A stretch of 64,000 bases of DNA from Streptomyces sp. V4I2 (lineage in GTDB: Bacteria > Actinomycetota > Actinomycetes > Streptomycetales > Streptomycetaceae). The translations under genes were made by a program, and so were the position numbers. The notes under the pieces were generated by a model, which saw only the letters and a program-made list of their open reading frames with translations, did no database searches and had not been told where the DNA came from. Shown one piece after another: positions 26,084-34,434 of this stretch. The DNA lies in NCBI RefSeq assembly GCF_030817655.1, contig NZ_JAUSZM010000003.1, positions 5,518,001 to 5,582,000 on the forward strand. Reading direction: 5' to 3'. The first letter of the stretch is position 1. Each line of letters begins with the position of its first letter.

Positions 26084-27775
26084 GTGGCGGAACGGAGCAC
26101 GGCTGCCGTCGACGTGGCAGACAACAGCGGTGACGAGCCGCTGACCGCCGAGGCGGACCAGTCCACGGCCGACGGGGTGGCCAAGAACCGGGAGCGGGAC
26201 ACGGAAGACGTCGAGGCACAGGGGAGTGGCGGGACCGGGAGTCCCGAAAAGGCCTCACCACCGGAGCTGCACAGCGGACACAAGCTCGCCAGACGCTACC
26301 GGCTCGAGGAGTGCGTCACCCGTCTGAACGGATTCAGCAGTTGGCGTGCCGTGGACGAGAAGCTGCGTCGCGCCGTCGGCGTCCACCTGCTGCCCGCGGA
26401 TCACTCGCGGGCCCGTTCGGTGCTGGCCGCGGCCCGCTCCTCTGCACTGCTGGGCGATCCGCGCTTCGTCCAAGTCCTCGACGCCGTCGAGGAGAACGAC
26501 CTCGTCTACGTCGTTCACGAGTGGCTGCCCGACGCCACCGAACTGACCACGCTTCTCGCCTCCGGCCCTCTGGAGGTGTACGACGCCTACCAGTTGATCA
26601 GCCAGATCTCCTCCGCCATGGCCGCCGCCCACCGCGAGGGCCTCGCCCATCTGCGTCTGAACCCCAACGCCGTGCTGCGCACGTCGACCGGCCAGTGGCG
26701 CATCCGTGGTCTCGCCGTCAACGCCGCGCTGCGCGGCATCAGTTCCGAAACCCCGCAGCGCACCGACACGGAAGCGATCGGAGCGCTGTTGTACGCAGCG
26801 CTCACCCAGCGCTGGCCGTACGAGAACGACGCCTACGGGCTGTCCGGCCTACCGAAGGACATCGGCCTCATCGCCCCCGACCAGGTGCGTGCCGGTGTCC
26901 ACCGCGGCCTGTCCGAGCTGACCATGCGGGCGCTCGCCAACGACGGCGCGACCGCTTCCCGCCACGAGTCCCCGTGCACCACGCCCGAGGAACTGGTGAA
27001 GGCGATCGGCGAGATGCCCCGCATCCGCCCGCCGGAGCCGGCGTTCACCGCCCCGCCGGACTATCAGCGCACGACGTACCAGCAGGGCACGTACGGCCGT
27101 CAGGCGCCGCGTCCGGGCGTCACGCAGCCTGTTCAGGCCCCGCCGCCTCCACTGCAGAGCCGTACCGGCAGGGCGCTGAAGTGGGCCGTCTCGGCCCTCC
27201 TCATCGCCGCCCTCGGCCTGGGCAGCTGGCAGTTGGCGGATGCGCTCATGGACCAGGGCAACAAGTCGGACGACACGAACCAGACGCAGACGACGGACGG
27301 GAACGACAAGAGTCCGACCCAGGCACCCAGCAAGCCGATCGCCATCAGCGGGGCCAGCGACTTCGACCCGTACGGCGATGGCTCCGAGAAGCCGTCCGAC
27401 ATACACAAGACCTACGACAGCAGTTCCAGCACGTACTGGCAGACGGACTTCTACACGAGCGCCGACTTCGGGCGGCTGAAGCCGGGCCTCGGTGTCATCC
27501 TCGATCTCGGCAAGGTGCAGCAGGTCGGGAAGGTGACGGTCTCCTTCGTGGGGAACACGTCGGTCGAACTTCTCGCCGCCTCCAGTGACGCAGGTTCGCA
27601 GCCGACGTCCTTCGACTCCTACACGAAGGTCGCCGGGGGCTCCGGTGCGAGTGTGACGCTCAAGCCTGACAAGTCCTTCGAGAGCCGGTACCTGCTGGTC
27701 TGGCTGACCAAGTTGCCGCAAACGGAACAAGGCACCTTCCGCGGCCGGGTCGCTGACATCAAGGTGACCAGCTAG
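26084..27775 (+). CDS. Transmembrane pseudokinase linked to MurJ
   Basis: The 563-residue protein has a kinase-like domain (about residues 65-320) starting at the glycine-loop region HKLARRYRLEECVTRLNGFS. The catalytic loop that would read HRDLKPxN is HLRLNPNAV, and the DFG aspartate is missing, so it should not phosphorylate. A membrane helix (WAVSALLIAALGLGSWQL) precedes an extracellular C-terminal domain (ISGASDFDPYGDGSEKPS) resembling discoidin/carbohydrate-binding folds. The GTG at 26084 follows GGGGAGG; the frame is open upstream to 26024. In M. tuberculosis the homologous domains are part of MviN and bind a forkhead-associated protein. Here it is a separate gene directly after murJ. 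Confidence 0.85.
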   Translation: MAERSTAAVDVADNSGDEPLTAEADQSTADGVAKNRERDTEDVEAQGSGGTGSPEKASPPELHSGHKLARRYRLEECVTRLNGFSSWRAVDEKLRRAVGVHLLPADHSRARSVLAAARSSALLGDPRFVQVLDAVEENDLVYVVHEWLPDATELTTLLASGPLEVYDAYQLISQISSAMAAAHREGLAHLRLNPNAVLRTSTGQWRIRGLAVNAALRGISSETPQRTDTEAIGALLYAALTQRWPYENDAYGLSGLPKDIGLIAPDQVRAGVHRGLSELTMRALANDGATASRHESPCTTPEELVKAIGEMPRIRPPEPAFTAPPDYQRTTYQQGTYGRQAPRPGVTQPVQAPPPPLQSRTGRALKWAVSALLIAALGLGSWQLADALMDQGNKSDDTNQTQTTDGNDKSPTQAPSKPIAISGASDFDPYGDGSEKPSDIHKTYDSSSSTYWQTDFYTSADFGRLKPGLGVILDLGKVQQVGKVTVSFVGNTSVELLAASSDAGSQPTSFDSYTKVAGGSGASVTLKPDKSFESRYLLVWLTKLPQTEQGTFRGRVADIKVTS

Positions 27776-27806
27776 GGGCTTGCTGTCCGTCAGCCGACGA
27801 TGGAGG

Positions 27807-27832
27807 GCGATCCTGCGAGAACGCAGGATCGC
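27807..27832 (+). terminator. Hairpin between pseudokinase gene and sigM
   Basis: A perfect 11-bp stem GCGATCCTGCG/CGCAGGATCGC with an AGAA loop lies in the 74-bp gap. It may end the murJ transcript or partly attenuate into sigM. Confidence 0.65.
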
Positions 27833-27849
27833 CGCGAGGGAGGGGTCCC

Positions 27850-28575
27850 ATGGCGGAAGGCGCCGGATACGGCGACGTGAGCGATCAGGATCTGCTCGCC
27901 CGCCATGTCGAGGGCGATGCCGACGCCTTCGGTGAACTCGTGCGTCGGCACCGGGACCGGCTCTGGGCGGTGGCCCTGCGGACGCTGGGGGACCGGGAGG
28001 AGGCCGCTGACGCCGTCCAGGACGCCCTCGTCTCCGCCTACCGGGCCGCCCACACCTTCCGGGGCCAGTCGGCGGTCACGACGTGGCTGCACCGGATCAC
28101 AGTGAACGCCTGCCTGGACCGCGCCCGTAAGGCGGCCTCCCGCAAGACGTCTCCGGTCGACGACACCGAGCGCCTGGAGCAGCTGCTGGAGCCGCACGAG
28201 TCGGCCTCGGCGCCCGCGGAGCGAAACGACCTCCACCGTCAGCTCCTGGAGGCACTCGGCACCCTTCCTCCCGACCAACGGGCCGCGCTCGTCCTGGTCG
28301 ACATGCAGGGCTACCCGGTCGCCGAGGCGGCCCGCGTCCTCGACGTGCCGACCGGGACGGTGAAGAGCCGCTGTGCCCGTGGCCGAGCCAGACTCCTCCC
28401 CCTGCTCAAGCATCTGCGGCCGGAAAACACCGGCGCCGAAAGAGAAGCGGGCGAGGGGCGGAACCGGACGCAGGGGACATCCGTCCCACCCGCAGCGGGG
28501 CCGCGTCAAGCGGGCCCGCCTGATACCGGACCAAGCGATTCAGCTGCAGTGAAGGGCGGAGGTGGGCGAGCGTGA
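27850..28575 (+). CDS. sigM: ECF RNA polymerase sigma factor SigM
   Basis: The 241-residue sigma-70 family protein of the extracytoplasmic function class has region 2 (LLARHVEGDADAFGELVRRH, DAVQDALVSAYRAAHTFRG) and region 4 (LPPDQRAALVLVDMQGYPV, EAARVLDVPTGTVKSR). There is an unusual C-terminal extension of about 45 disordered residues. Its stop overlaps the start of the anti-sigma gene by 4 bp (GTGA). The order murJ-sigM-anti-sigma-trxB-trxA is the same as in mycobacteria, where SigM is an ECF factor of the same position. The name follows that synteny. It is distinct from the stress SigB-type factor also called SigM in S. coelicolor literature. Confidence 0.9.
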   Translation: MAEGAGYGDVSDQDLLARHVEGDADAFGELVRRHRDRLWAVALRTLGDREEAADAVQDALVSAYRAAHTFRGQSAVTTWLHRITVNACLDRARKAASRKTSPVDDTERLEQLLEPHESASAPAERNDLHRQLLEALGTLPPDQRAALVLVDMQGYPVAEAARVLDVPTGTVKSRCARGRARLLPLLKHLRPENTGAEREAGEGRNRTQGTSVPPAAGPRQAGPPDTGPSDSAAVKGGGGRA

Positions 28576-29495
28576 CATCCACGACTGACACAGCCGGGCA
28601 CCCGGGCGTCGCGGAGATCTCGGACCTCGCCGAAGGCCTGCTCCCGCCGTCCCGGACCGCGGACGTACGACAGCATCTGGCCGAGTGCGAACTCTGCGCG
28701 GATGTCCACGCCTCCCTGGAGGAGATCCGGGGACTGCTCGGAACTCTGCCGGGTCCTCCGCGCATGCCTGCCGATGTCGCCGGCCGGATCGACGCCGCGC
28801 TCGCCGCGGAAGCTCTGCTGCACGCTACGGCTCCCCACGCCGTCGACGCGTCGGCACCCATCAGCGCCCAGTCCCTGTCCGATACGTCGCCCGCCTCCGG
28901 CTCGGACGACAGCGCGCTTGTTTCACGTGAAACATCGACCGACCGCCCCGCAGGCAACGCGCGAGCCTCGACCACCGGCCCGGGCCGCAAGGAGACCCGG
29001 CGGGGCGGTCGACGCCGGGCGGTCGTCCTCGGTGCTGTGTTCACCGCCGCCGCCCTGGGATTCGGTTCCGTGCTGTTCTCCTCGCTGAACGACGGCAACC
29101 CGTCCGCCCCCGAGGCCCAGTCCACCACCGCGGACACCTTCTCCAAGGAGAAGCTGGAGCAGCAGGTTTCCGATCTCCTCGCCCAGAACCAGAGCGGCGA
29201 CAGTGGTTCCCGCGCTCCGGACAGCCTCGGGATGGAATCCGTCCCCGGCAACTCGCCCAGGGTCTTCAAGGACCCGGTGGTCCCCAGCTGCATTCAGAAG
29301 GGCATCGGACGCGACGACGTAGCGCTCGGGACCGAGAAGGGGATCTACAAGGGGACGGAAGCTCTCCTCGTCGTGCTTCCCGACGCTCCTGACGGCACCC
29401 GGGTCACCGCCTATCTCATGGACGCGACCTGTGTGGGCAAGCAGTCGTCCGCTACGGCCAAGGTCTTGCTGAAGCAGTCCTACACCGGCTCCTGA
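28572..29495 (+). CDS. Zinc-finger-type transmembrane anti-sigma factor for SigM
   Basis: The 307-residue protein has an N-terminal anti-sigma zinc-finger-like segment (VRQHLAECELCADVH, with H35, C39 and C42). One transmembrane helix (about 143-163, AVVLGAVFTAAALGFG) and an extracellular domain with two cysteines follow. It should hold SigM at the membrane until a signal arrives. The GTG start overlaps the sigM stop by 4 bp, giving coupled synthesis. A perfect parS site lies inside the coding sequence at 28919-28934 and is translated as VSRET in the linker before the membrane helix. Confidence 0.85.
   Translation: MTSTTDTAGHPGVAEISDLAEGLLPPSRTADVRQHLAECELCADVHASLEEIRGLLGTLPGPPRMPADVAGRIDAALAAEALLHATAPHAVDASAPISAQSLSDTSPASGSDDSALVSRETSTDRPAGNARASTTGPGRKETRRGGRRRAVVLGAVFTAAALGFGSVLFSSLNDGNPSAPEAQSTTADTFSKEKLEQQVSDLLAQNQSGDSGSRAPDSLGMESVPGNSPRVFKDPVVPSCIQKGIGRDDVALGTEKGIYKGTEALLVVLPDAPDGTRVTAYLMDATCVGKQSSATAKVLLKQSYTGS
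28919..28934. other. parS site inside the anti-sigma gene
   Basis: Perfect TGTTTCACGTGAAACA within the coding sequence, where it encodes part of a disordered cytoplasmic linker (VSRET). Confidence 0.92.
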
Positions 29496-29566
29496 GCGCG
29501 CACGCTTCGTCTCCGTCCTGCGTGGTATCTCGTACGGTGGCGCATCCTCGTGTGCCCGGACACAGC

Positions 29567-29593
29567 GGGAATGCGCGCCCCTTAGGATCCGTT
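29567..29593 (+). promoter_or_regulatory. SigR-type promoter of trxBA
   Basis: GGGAAT (29567-29572) and GTT (29591-29593) are separated by exactly 18 bp. This matches the known sigma-R consensus GGGAAT-N18-GTT, which drives thioredoxin genes in Streptomyces under disulfide stress. It lies about 70 bp upstream of the trxB start. Confidence 0.85.
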
Positions 29594-29662
29594 GGGTGGG
29601 GTGAGAGTTCTGAAAGACGCTCCCCCGGTCCACGACGCAGTCCAGAGACGAGGAATCAAGCC

Positions 29663-30631
29663 GTGAGTGACGTCCGAAACGTGATCATCATCGGCTCCGG
29701 GCCCGCCGGCTACACGGCGGCGCTCTACACCGCGCGCGCGTCGCTGAAGCCGCTGGTGTTCGAGGGCGCCGTTACGGCGGGTGGCGCGCTGATGAACACC
29801 ACCGAGGTGGAGAACTTCCCCGGCTTCCAGGACGGCATCATGGGCCCCGAGCTCATGGACAACATGCGCGCCCAGGCCGAACGCTTCGGCGCCGAGCTCA
29901 TCCCGGACGATGTCGTCTCCGTCGACCTGAGTGGTGAGATCAAGACCGTCACCGACACCGCGGGTACCGTCCACCAGGCGAAGGCCGTCATCGTCACCAC
30001 CGGCTCGCAGCACCGCAAGCTCGGCCTGCCGAACGAGGACGCTCTCTCCGGCCGCGGAGTCTCCTGGTGCGCCACCTGCGACGGCTTCTTCTTCAAGGAC
30101 CAGGACATCGCCGTAATTGGCGGCGGTGACACCGCGATGGAGGAGGCTACCTTCCTCTCCCGCTTCGCCAAGTCCGTGACGATCGTCCACCGCCGTGACA
30201 CCCTGCGCGCCTCCAAGGCGATGCAGGAGCGTGCCTTCGCCGACCCGAAGATCAAGTTCGTCTGGGACAGCGAGGTCGCCGAGATCCAGGGGGACCAGAA
30301 GCTCTCGGGCCTGAAGCTGCGCAACCTCAAGACCGGCGAACTCTCGGCTCTCCCGGTCACCGGCCTGTTCATCGCGATCGGCCACGACCCGCGCACCGAG
30401 CTCTTCAAGGGCCAGCTCGAACTGGACGAAGAGGGCTACCTGAAGGTGGAGGCGCCCTCCACGCGGACCAACCTGACCGGTGTCTTCGGTGCCGGTGACG
30501 TGGTCGACCACACCTACCGCCAGGCGATCACCGCGGCCGGCACCGGCTGCTCCGCCGCCCTCGACGCCGAGCGCTTCCTCGCCGCCCTCGCGGACGAGGA
30601 GAAGGCTGAGCCCGAGAAGACCTCCGTCTGA
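29663..30631 (+). CDS. trxB: Thioredoxin reductase
   Basis: The 322-residue flavoenzyme reduces thioredoxin with NADPH. It has the FAD motif GSGPAGYTAA near the N terminus, the redox-active CATC (in WCATCDGFFF) and the NADPH-binding GGGDTAMEEA. The GTG at 29663 follows GAGGAATC at good spacing; the frame remains open upstream but crosses the sigma-R promoter. trxA follows after 42 bp and is surely in the same transcript. Regulation by the redox-responsive SigR is expected from the promoter. Confidence 0.97.
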   Translation: MSDVRNVIIIGSGPAGYTAALYTARASLKPLVFEGAVTAGGALMNTTEVENFPGFQDGIMGPELMDNMRAQAERFGAELIPDDVVSVDLSGEIKTVTDTAGTVHQAKAVIVTTGSQHRKLGLPNEDALSGRGVSWCATCDGFFFKDQDIAVIGGGDTAMEEATFLSRFAKSVTIVHRRDTLRASKAMQERAFADPKIKFVWDSEVAEIQGDQKLSGLKLRNLKTGELSALPVTGLFIAIGHDPRTELFKGQLELDEEGYLKVEAPSTRTNLTGVFGAGDVVDHTYRQAITAAGTGCSAALDAERFLAALADEEKAEPEKTSV

Positions 30632-30673
30632 CCCCCATCCGCCCCACCGCACCAACCAGTTAAGGAGCCCGCC

Positions 30674-31006
30674 GTGGCCGGCACCCTCAAGCATGTGACC
30701 GACGATTCCTTCGAGCAGGACGTTCTCAAGAGCGACAAGCCCGTCCTGGTGGACTTCTGGGCTGCCTGGTGCGGCCCGTGCCGCCAGATCGCGCCGTCCC
30801 TCGAGGCGATCGCCGCCGAGTACGGCGACAAGATCGAGGTCGTCAAGCTGAACATCGACGAGAACCCGGGTACGGCCGCCAAGTACGGCGTCATGTCCAT
30901 CCCGACCCTGAACGTGTACCAGGGTGGCGAGGTCGCCAAGACCATCGTCGGTGCGAAGCCGAAGGCCGCGATCGTCCGCGACCTCGAGGACTTCATCTCC
31001 GAGTGA
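30674..31006 (+). CDS. trxA: Thioredoxin
   Basis: The 110-residue protein has the standard active site WCGPC (32-36) in VDFWAAWCGPCRQIAPSLEA and the cis-proline in MSIPTLNVY. It is the electron donor for disulfide reduction and is reduced by the adjacent TrxB. The GTG start follows AAGGAGCCCGCC. The gene ends just before a parS site and a terminator. Confidence 0.97.
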   Translation: MAGTLKHVTDDSFEQDVLKSDKPVLVDFWAAWCGPCRQIAPSLEAIAAEYGDKIEVVKLNIDENPGTAAKYGVMSIPTLNVYQGGEVAKTIVGAKPKAAIVRDLEDFISE

Positions 31007-31007
31007 C

Positions 31008-31021
31008 GTTTCACGTGAAAC
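31008..31021. other. parS site after trxA
   Basis: GTTTCACGTGAAAC (followed by A) starts 2 bp after the trxA stop codon and precedes the terminator. Confidence 0.9.
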
Positions 31022-31023
31022 AT

Positions 31024-31055
31024 GAATGGGCCGGCCCTGAGGGGTCGGCCCATTC
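31024..31055. terminator. Terminator between trxA and the GNAT gene
   Basis: A 10-bp stem GAATGGGCCG/CGGCCCATTC has a 12-base loop, between convergent genes. Confidence 0.75.
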
Positions 31056-31058
31056 GCA

Positions 31059-31676
31059 TTAGAGCGGCCGGAGAACCGGTTCCTTCTGTACGGCACCCAG
31101 GAGCCGGTCCAGTGCCATCTCCACGTCCTCCTTCCAGGAGAGCGTGGTCCGCAGCTCCAGCCTCAACCGCGGGTACGTGGGATGAGGCCGAACCGTCTTG
31201 AAGCCCACCGCGAGGAGATGGTCCGCGGGCAGCAGACAGGCGGGCTCCTGCCAGCGCGCGTCCCCGAATGCCTCGATCGCTTTGAAGCCCCGCCGCAGCA
31301 GATCCTTGGCGACCGTCTGGACCATCACCCGGCCCAGTCCCTGCCCTTGGTAGCCCGGCATGATGAACGCGGTCATCAGTTGCACGGCGTCGGGCGAGAC
31401 AGGGCTCGTGGGGAATGCCGTCGAGCGGGGTACGTAGGCCGGAGGGGCGTACAGCACGAAGCCCACCGGTACGTCGTCGACATACACGACCCTGCCGCAG
31501 GATCCCCAGTCCAGGAGGACGGCGGAGATCCAGGCCTCCTTCTCGAGGGCGGGTGTTCCGGCTTTTACCGCGGCCTCGCCGCTGACTGGGTCCAACTCCC
31601 AGAAGACACACGTGCGACAGCGCTTGGGAAGGTCCTGAAGGTTGTCCAGCGTGAGCGGTACGAGCCGACGCCCCAT
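31059..31676 (-). CDS. GNAT-family acetyltransferase
   Basis: The 205-residue protein starts MGRRLVPLTLDNLQDLPKRC at 31676. The acetyl-CoA loop is seen as FIMPGYQGQGLGRVMVQTVA, matching the Q/RxxGxG/A motif. The N-terminal RCRTCVFWELDP has a CxxC pair, a feature of an actinobacterial GNAT subfamily. The substrate is unknown. It is downstream of parB on the same strand, separated by about 320 bp that include the parB terminator. In mycobacteria the peptidoglycan regulator gene cwlM occupies a similar position between trxC and parB; no such gene is present here. Confidence 0.85.
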   Translation of the reverse strand: MGRRLVPLTLDNLQDLPKRCRTCVFWELDPVSGEAAVKAGTPALEKEAWISAVLLDWGSCGRVVYVDDVPVGFVLYAPPAYVPRSTAFPTSPVSPDAVQLMTAFIMPGYQGQGLGRVMVQTVAKDLLRRGFKAIEAFGDARWQEPACLLPADHLLAVGFKTVRPHPTYPRLRLELRTTLSWKEDVEMALDRLLGAVQKEPVLRPL

Positions 31677-31822
31677 GAAGGCTGTTCCTCGCTTCCTTCG
31701 CCCGCCGCGTCGCGGGCGGCCGTCAGAGCGCTTCGTTCCCTGAGCAGGCTGCCGACGAAGCCGCCGACGGCGCCCAGCCCCAGGCCTGCGCTCACCAGTC
31801 CTGTGCGGCTCACCGTTCGCAT
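31565..31822 (-). CDS. Possible small membrane protein overlapping the GNAT gene start
   Basis: An ATG at 31822 opens an 85-codon frame starting MRTVSRTGLVSAGLGLGAVG. One hydrophobic segment is followed by a charged helix (SLLRERSALTAARDAAGEGS). The last 112 bases overlap the GNAT gene in another frame. The N-terminal half looks like a real single-span membrane protein, but the C-terminal half is the out-of-frame shadow of the GNAT gene. A shorter true gene with a frameshift, or no gene at all, are alternatives. Confidence 0.3.
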   Translation of the reverse strand: MRTVSRTGLVSAGLGLGAVGGFVGSLLRERSALTAARDAAGEGSEEQPSWGVGSYRSRWTTFRTFPSAVARVSSGSWTQSAARPR

Positions 31823-31925
31823 GGCCCCTGCCTCTCCCCTCAGAGGTGCTGCCGGGTGGATTCGCCATACCCGAACGCATCGTATCCACGATGCGATTCC
31901 ACCGATACCGCCTGAAAGCAAAGAG

Positions 31926-31959
31926 CGGGCCGTGTCCGGTACACACCGGACACGGCCCG
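31926..31959 (-). terminator. Terminator of parAB
   Basis: A perfect 15-bp stem CGGGCCGTGTCCGGT/ACCGGACACGGCCCG with an ACAC loop lies 40 bp past the parB stop. Confidence 0.85.
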
Positions 31960-31998
31960 TCCTGGCGCCTGAGCGAGATCACCCCGCCCGTCGGCAGA

Positions 31999-33099
31999 TC
32001 AGTCGTCCGTCTCCTCGGAGTCACCGTCCAGGAGGCTCCTCTGCAGCACCGGCCCCTCGCCGGGGGCGAGGCTGCCGAGAATCCGCTCAAGGTCCTCCAT
32101 CGAGGCGAACTCGACGGTGATCTTGCCCTTCTTCTGACCGAGGTCGACCTTCACCCGCGTCTCGAAGCGGTCCGAGAGACGGGTCGCGAGGTCGGTCAAG
32201 GCCGGCGAGACCCGAGTACCGGCCCGCGGGCCCTTGGAGCGCTGAGCCGTCTGGGGCCGAGAGCCCATCAAGGTCACGATCTCCTCGACGGCCCGCACCG
32301 AGAGTCCCTCAGCCACGATCCGGTGGGCCAGCCGGTCCTGCTCCTCCGAGTCGTCGACGGAGAGCAGGGCCCTCGCGTGTCCGGCCGAGAGGACTCCGGC
32401 TGCCACGCGCCGCTGGACCGCCGGCGAGAGCTTCAGAAGACGCAGCGTGTTGGAGACCTGCGGACGGGAGCGACCGATGCGGTCCGCCAGCTGATCATGC
32501 GTGCAGTTGAAGTCCTTCAGCAGCTGGTCGTAGGCGGCCGCTTCTTCCAGTGGATTCAGCTGGGCGCGGTGCAGGTTCTCCAGGAGAGCGTCCAGGAGGA
32601 GTTTGTCGTCGTCCGTGGCCCGGACGATCGCCGGAATCGCCTCCAGTCCCGCCTCACGGCAGGCCCTCCAGCGCCGCTCGCCCATGATGAGCTCGTAGCG
32701 CGCGGGGCCGAGCTGCCGTACGACGACGGGCTGGAGGAGACCGACCTCCTTGATGGAGGTGACGAGCTCCTGAAGAGCGTCCTCGTCGAAGACCTCACGC
32801 GGCTGCCGGGGGTTCGGCTTGATGGAGTCGAGGGGGAGCTCCGCGAAATGGGCACCCAGGGGAGGCGCGGGCGTCTCCACGGCACCGTTCGTCGATGGCT
32901 CATCTGTTTCATGTGAAACAGGCGGCAGCGAGGCCACCTTCGCCGCAGCCACCCCACGGTCGGTGGTCAGCACCGGCACCGCCGCCGGGGACGTCGAAAC
33001 GGCGCTCCCCAGAGCGGCCGAAGCCACCGTCTTCTCCGTCGGGGCAGCAGGGATCAGTGCGCCAAGACCACGACCCAAACCCCTCCGTCGCTCGCTCAC
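31999..33099 (-). CDS. parB: Chromosome-partitioning protein ParB
   Basis: The 366-residue protein binds parS and spreads as a CTP-dependent clamp. It starts with a basic region (MSERRRGLGRGLGALIP) that contacts ParA. The N-terminal CTP-binding domain has IKPNPRQPREVFDEDAL and MGERRWRACREAG, and a helix-turn-helix region follows (TQDQL-like HDQLADRIGRSRPQVSNTLRLL). A C-terminal dimerisation domain closes the protein. A near-parS (TGTTTCATGTGAAACA at 32905) lies inside it, translated as VSHET. The GTG start overlaps the parA stop by 4 bp. Confidence 0.97.
   Translation of the reverse strand: MSERRRGLGRGLGALIPAAPTEKTVASAALGSAVSTSPAAVPVLTTDRGVAAAKVASLPPVSHETDEPSTNGAVETPAPPLGAHFAELPLDSIKPNPRQPREVFDEDALQELVTSIKEVGLLQPVVVRQLGPARYELIMGERRWRACREAGLEAIPAIVRATDDDKLLLDALLENLHRAQLNPLEEAAAYDQLLKDFNCTHDQLADRIGRSRPQVSNTLRLLKLSPAVQRRVAAGVLSAGHARALLSVDDSEEQDRLAHRIVAEGLSVRAVEEIVTLMGSRPQTAQRSKGPRAGTRVSPALTDLATRLSDRFETRVKVDLGQKKGKITVEFASMEDLERILGSLAPGEGPVLQRSLLDGDSEETDD
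32905..32920. other. Degenerate parS-like site inside parB
   Basis: TGTTTCATGTGAAACA differs from perfect parS by one base in the centre. It encodes VSHET in the linker of ParB. The position matches the parS encoded in ParA linkers, but the affinity is uncertain. Confidence 0.5.
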
Positions 33100-34169
33100 T
33101 GGATCCCCTCCACCATGCTCCGGTCGCTCTGTGCGCCGATGTGTGCGTGTGTCGCGTCGTAGGAGACGCCGACACCCTTCAGCGCGATTTCTCGTGCCGC
33201 CTCAAGATAGGACAGGGCACCGCTCGATCCTGGATCGTAGGTCAGCACCGTCTGTCCGTAGCTCGGCGCCTCGGAGATGCGGACCGAGCGGGGAATGCTC
33301 GTCCGCAGCACCTCGTCGCCGAAGTGACTGCGCACCTCGTCCGCGACCTGGGACGCGAGACGCGTCCGGCCGTCGTACATGGTGAGCAGGATCGTCGATA
33401 CATGCAGGGTGGGGTTGAGGTGCCCCCGAACCAGATCGACGTTGCGCAGCAGCTGACCGAGGCCCTCCAGTGCGTAGTACTCGCACTGGATCGGGATGAG
33501 GACCTCCTGGCCGGCGACCAGCGCGTTGACCGTCAGCAGGCCGAGCGAGGGCGGGCAGTCGATGAGGATGTAGTCCAGCGGCTGCTCGTAGGCCTGGATC
33601 GCCCGCTGCAGTCGGCTCTCTCGCGCCACCAGGGACACCAGCTCGATCTCCGCACCGGCGAGATCGATCGTGGCAGGGGCGCAGAAGAGGCCCTCGACAT
33701 CGGGGACCGGCTGGACGACCTCGGCGAGAGGCCTGCTGTCGACCAACACGTCGTAGATGGAAGGGACCTCGGCGTGATGGTCTATCCCCAACGCCGTGGA
33801 GGCGTTGCCCTGCGGGTCAAGGTCGATCACCAGGACACGGCTGCCATGCAGAGCGAGCGACGCGGCAAGGTTGACGGTCGTCGTCGTCTTGCCCACACCG
33901 CCCTTCTGGTTGGCGACCACCATGACGCGGGTCTGCTCGGGACGCGGCAGACCTTCGCCGGCGCGGCCCAGAGCCTCTACCGCCAGTTGGGCAGCACGAC
34001 CGATCGGAGTGTCGTCCATCGGGGGTGGTGTTTCACGTGAAACATCCTCCCCCATCGACTCGGTACGGGGACCGGGGACCGGATCGGTCATCGGTCCCGC
34101 GATGTTGGCGTCGGACCGCAAGGATTCACTCTCCTCGACTTCAGGCTCGCAATGAACAGAGCCTCCCAT
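33096..34169 (-). CDS. parA: Chromosome-partitioning ATPase ParA
   Basis: The 357-residue Walker-type ATPase moves and positions origins via ParB. A disordered N-terminal extension of about 80 residues precedes Walker A KGGVGKT (89-95). The switch motifs are VIDLDPQGNAS and ILIDCPPSLGLL. The ATG at 34169 (MGGSVHCEPE) follows a GAAGG. The frame is open to 34355, but that segment includes parS at 34328 and is low-complexity. A perfect parS at 34029-34044 lies inside the gene and encodes VSRET (43-47). The gene is coupled to parB by a 4-bp overlap. Confidence 0.95.
   Translation of the reverse strand: MGGSVHCEPEVEESESLRSDANIAGPMTDPVPGPRTESMGEDVSRETPPPMDDTPIGRAAQLAVEALGRAGEGLPRPEQTRVMVVANQKGGVGKTTTTVNLAASLALHGSRVLVIDLDPQGNASTALGIDHHAEVPSIYDVLVDSRPLAEVVQPVPDVEGLFCAPATIDLAGAEIELVSLVARESRLQRAIQAYEQPLDYILIDCPPSLGLLTVNALVAGQEVLIPIQCEYYALEGLGQLLRNVDLVRGHLNPTLHVSTILLTMYDGRTRLASQVADEVRSHFGDEVLRTSIPRSVRISEAPSYGQTVLTYDPGSSGALSYLEAAREIALKGVGVSYDATHAHIGAQSDRSMVEGIQ
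34029..34044. other. parS site inside parA
   Basis: Perfect TGTTTCACGTGAAACA, translated as VSRET in the disordered N-terminal region of ParA. Confidence 0.93.
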
Positions 34170-34327
34170 GCCTTCGGGGTCGTGAACCAGTGAGGCCTGT
34201 TGTTCTGTGGAGAAATCCACGTCTGTGGACAACTCAGGTCCCTCATCGAGTGAACCGAGAGGCTTTCGGTCGCGGGGTTCGGCCGCGGCTCGGCCCCGGC
34301 TGATGATGCCGTGTAGCAGTGAGCGAC

Positions 34328-34341
34328 GTTTCACGTGAAAC
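34328..34341. other. parS site upstream of parA
   Basis: GTTTCACGTGAAAC between the rsmG stop and the chosen parA start. ParB bound here could influence parAB transcription. Confidence 0.9.
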
Positions 34342-34434
34342 ACGATGCACAGCAACGGGGCCCGAACTGTCGCGACACTCCGGCATGGATACGTTTGGCA
34401 GCTTGTGTGGAGTACGTCTCGTCGTCAGGACGGA

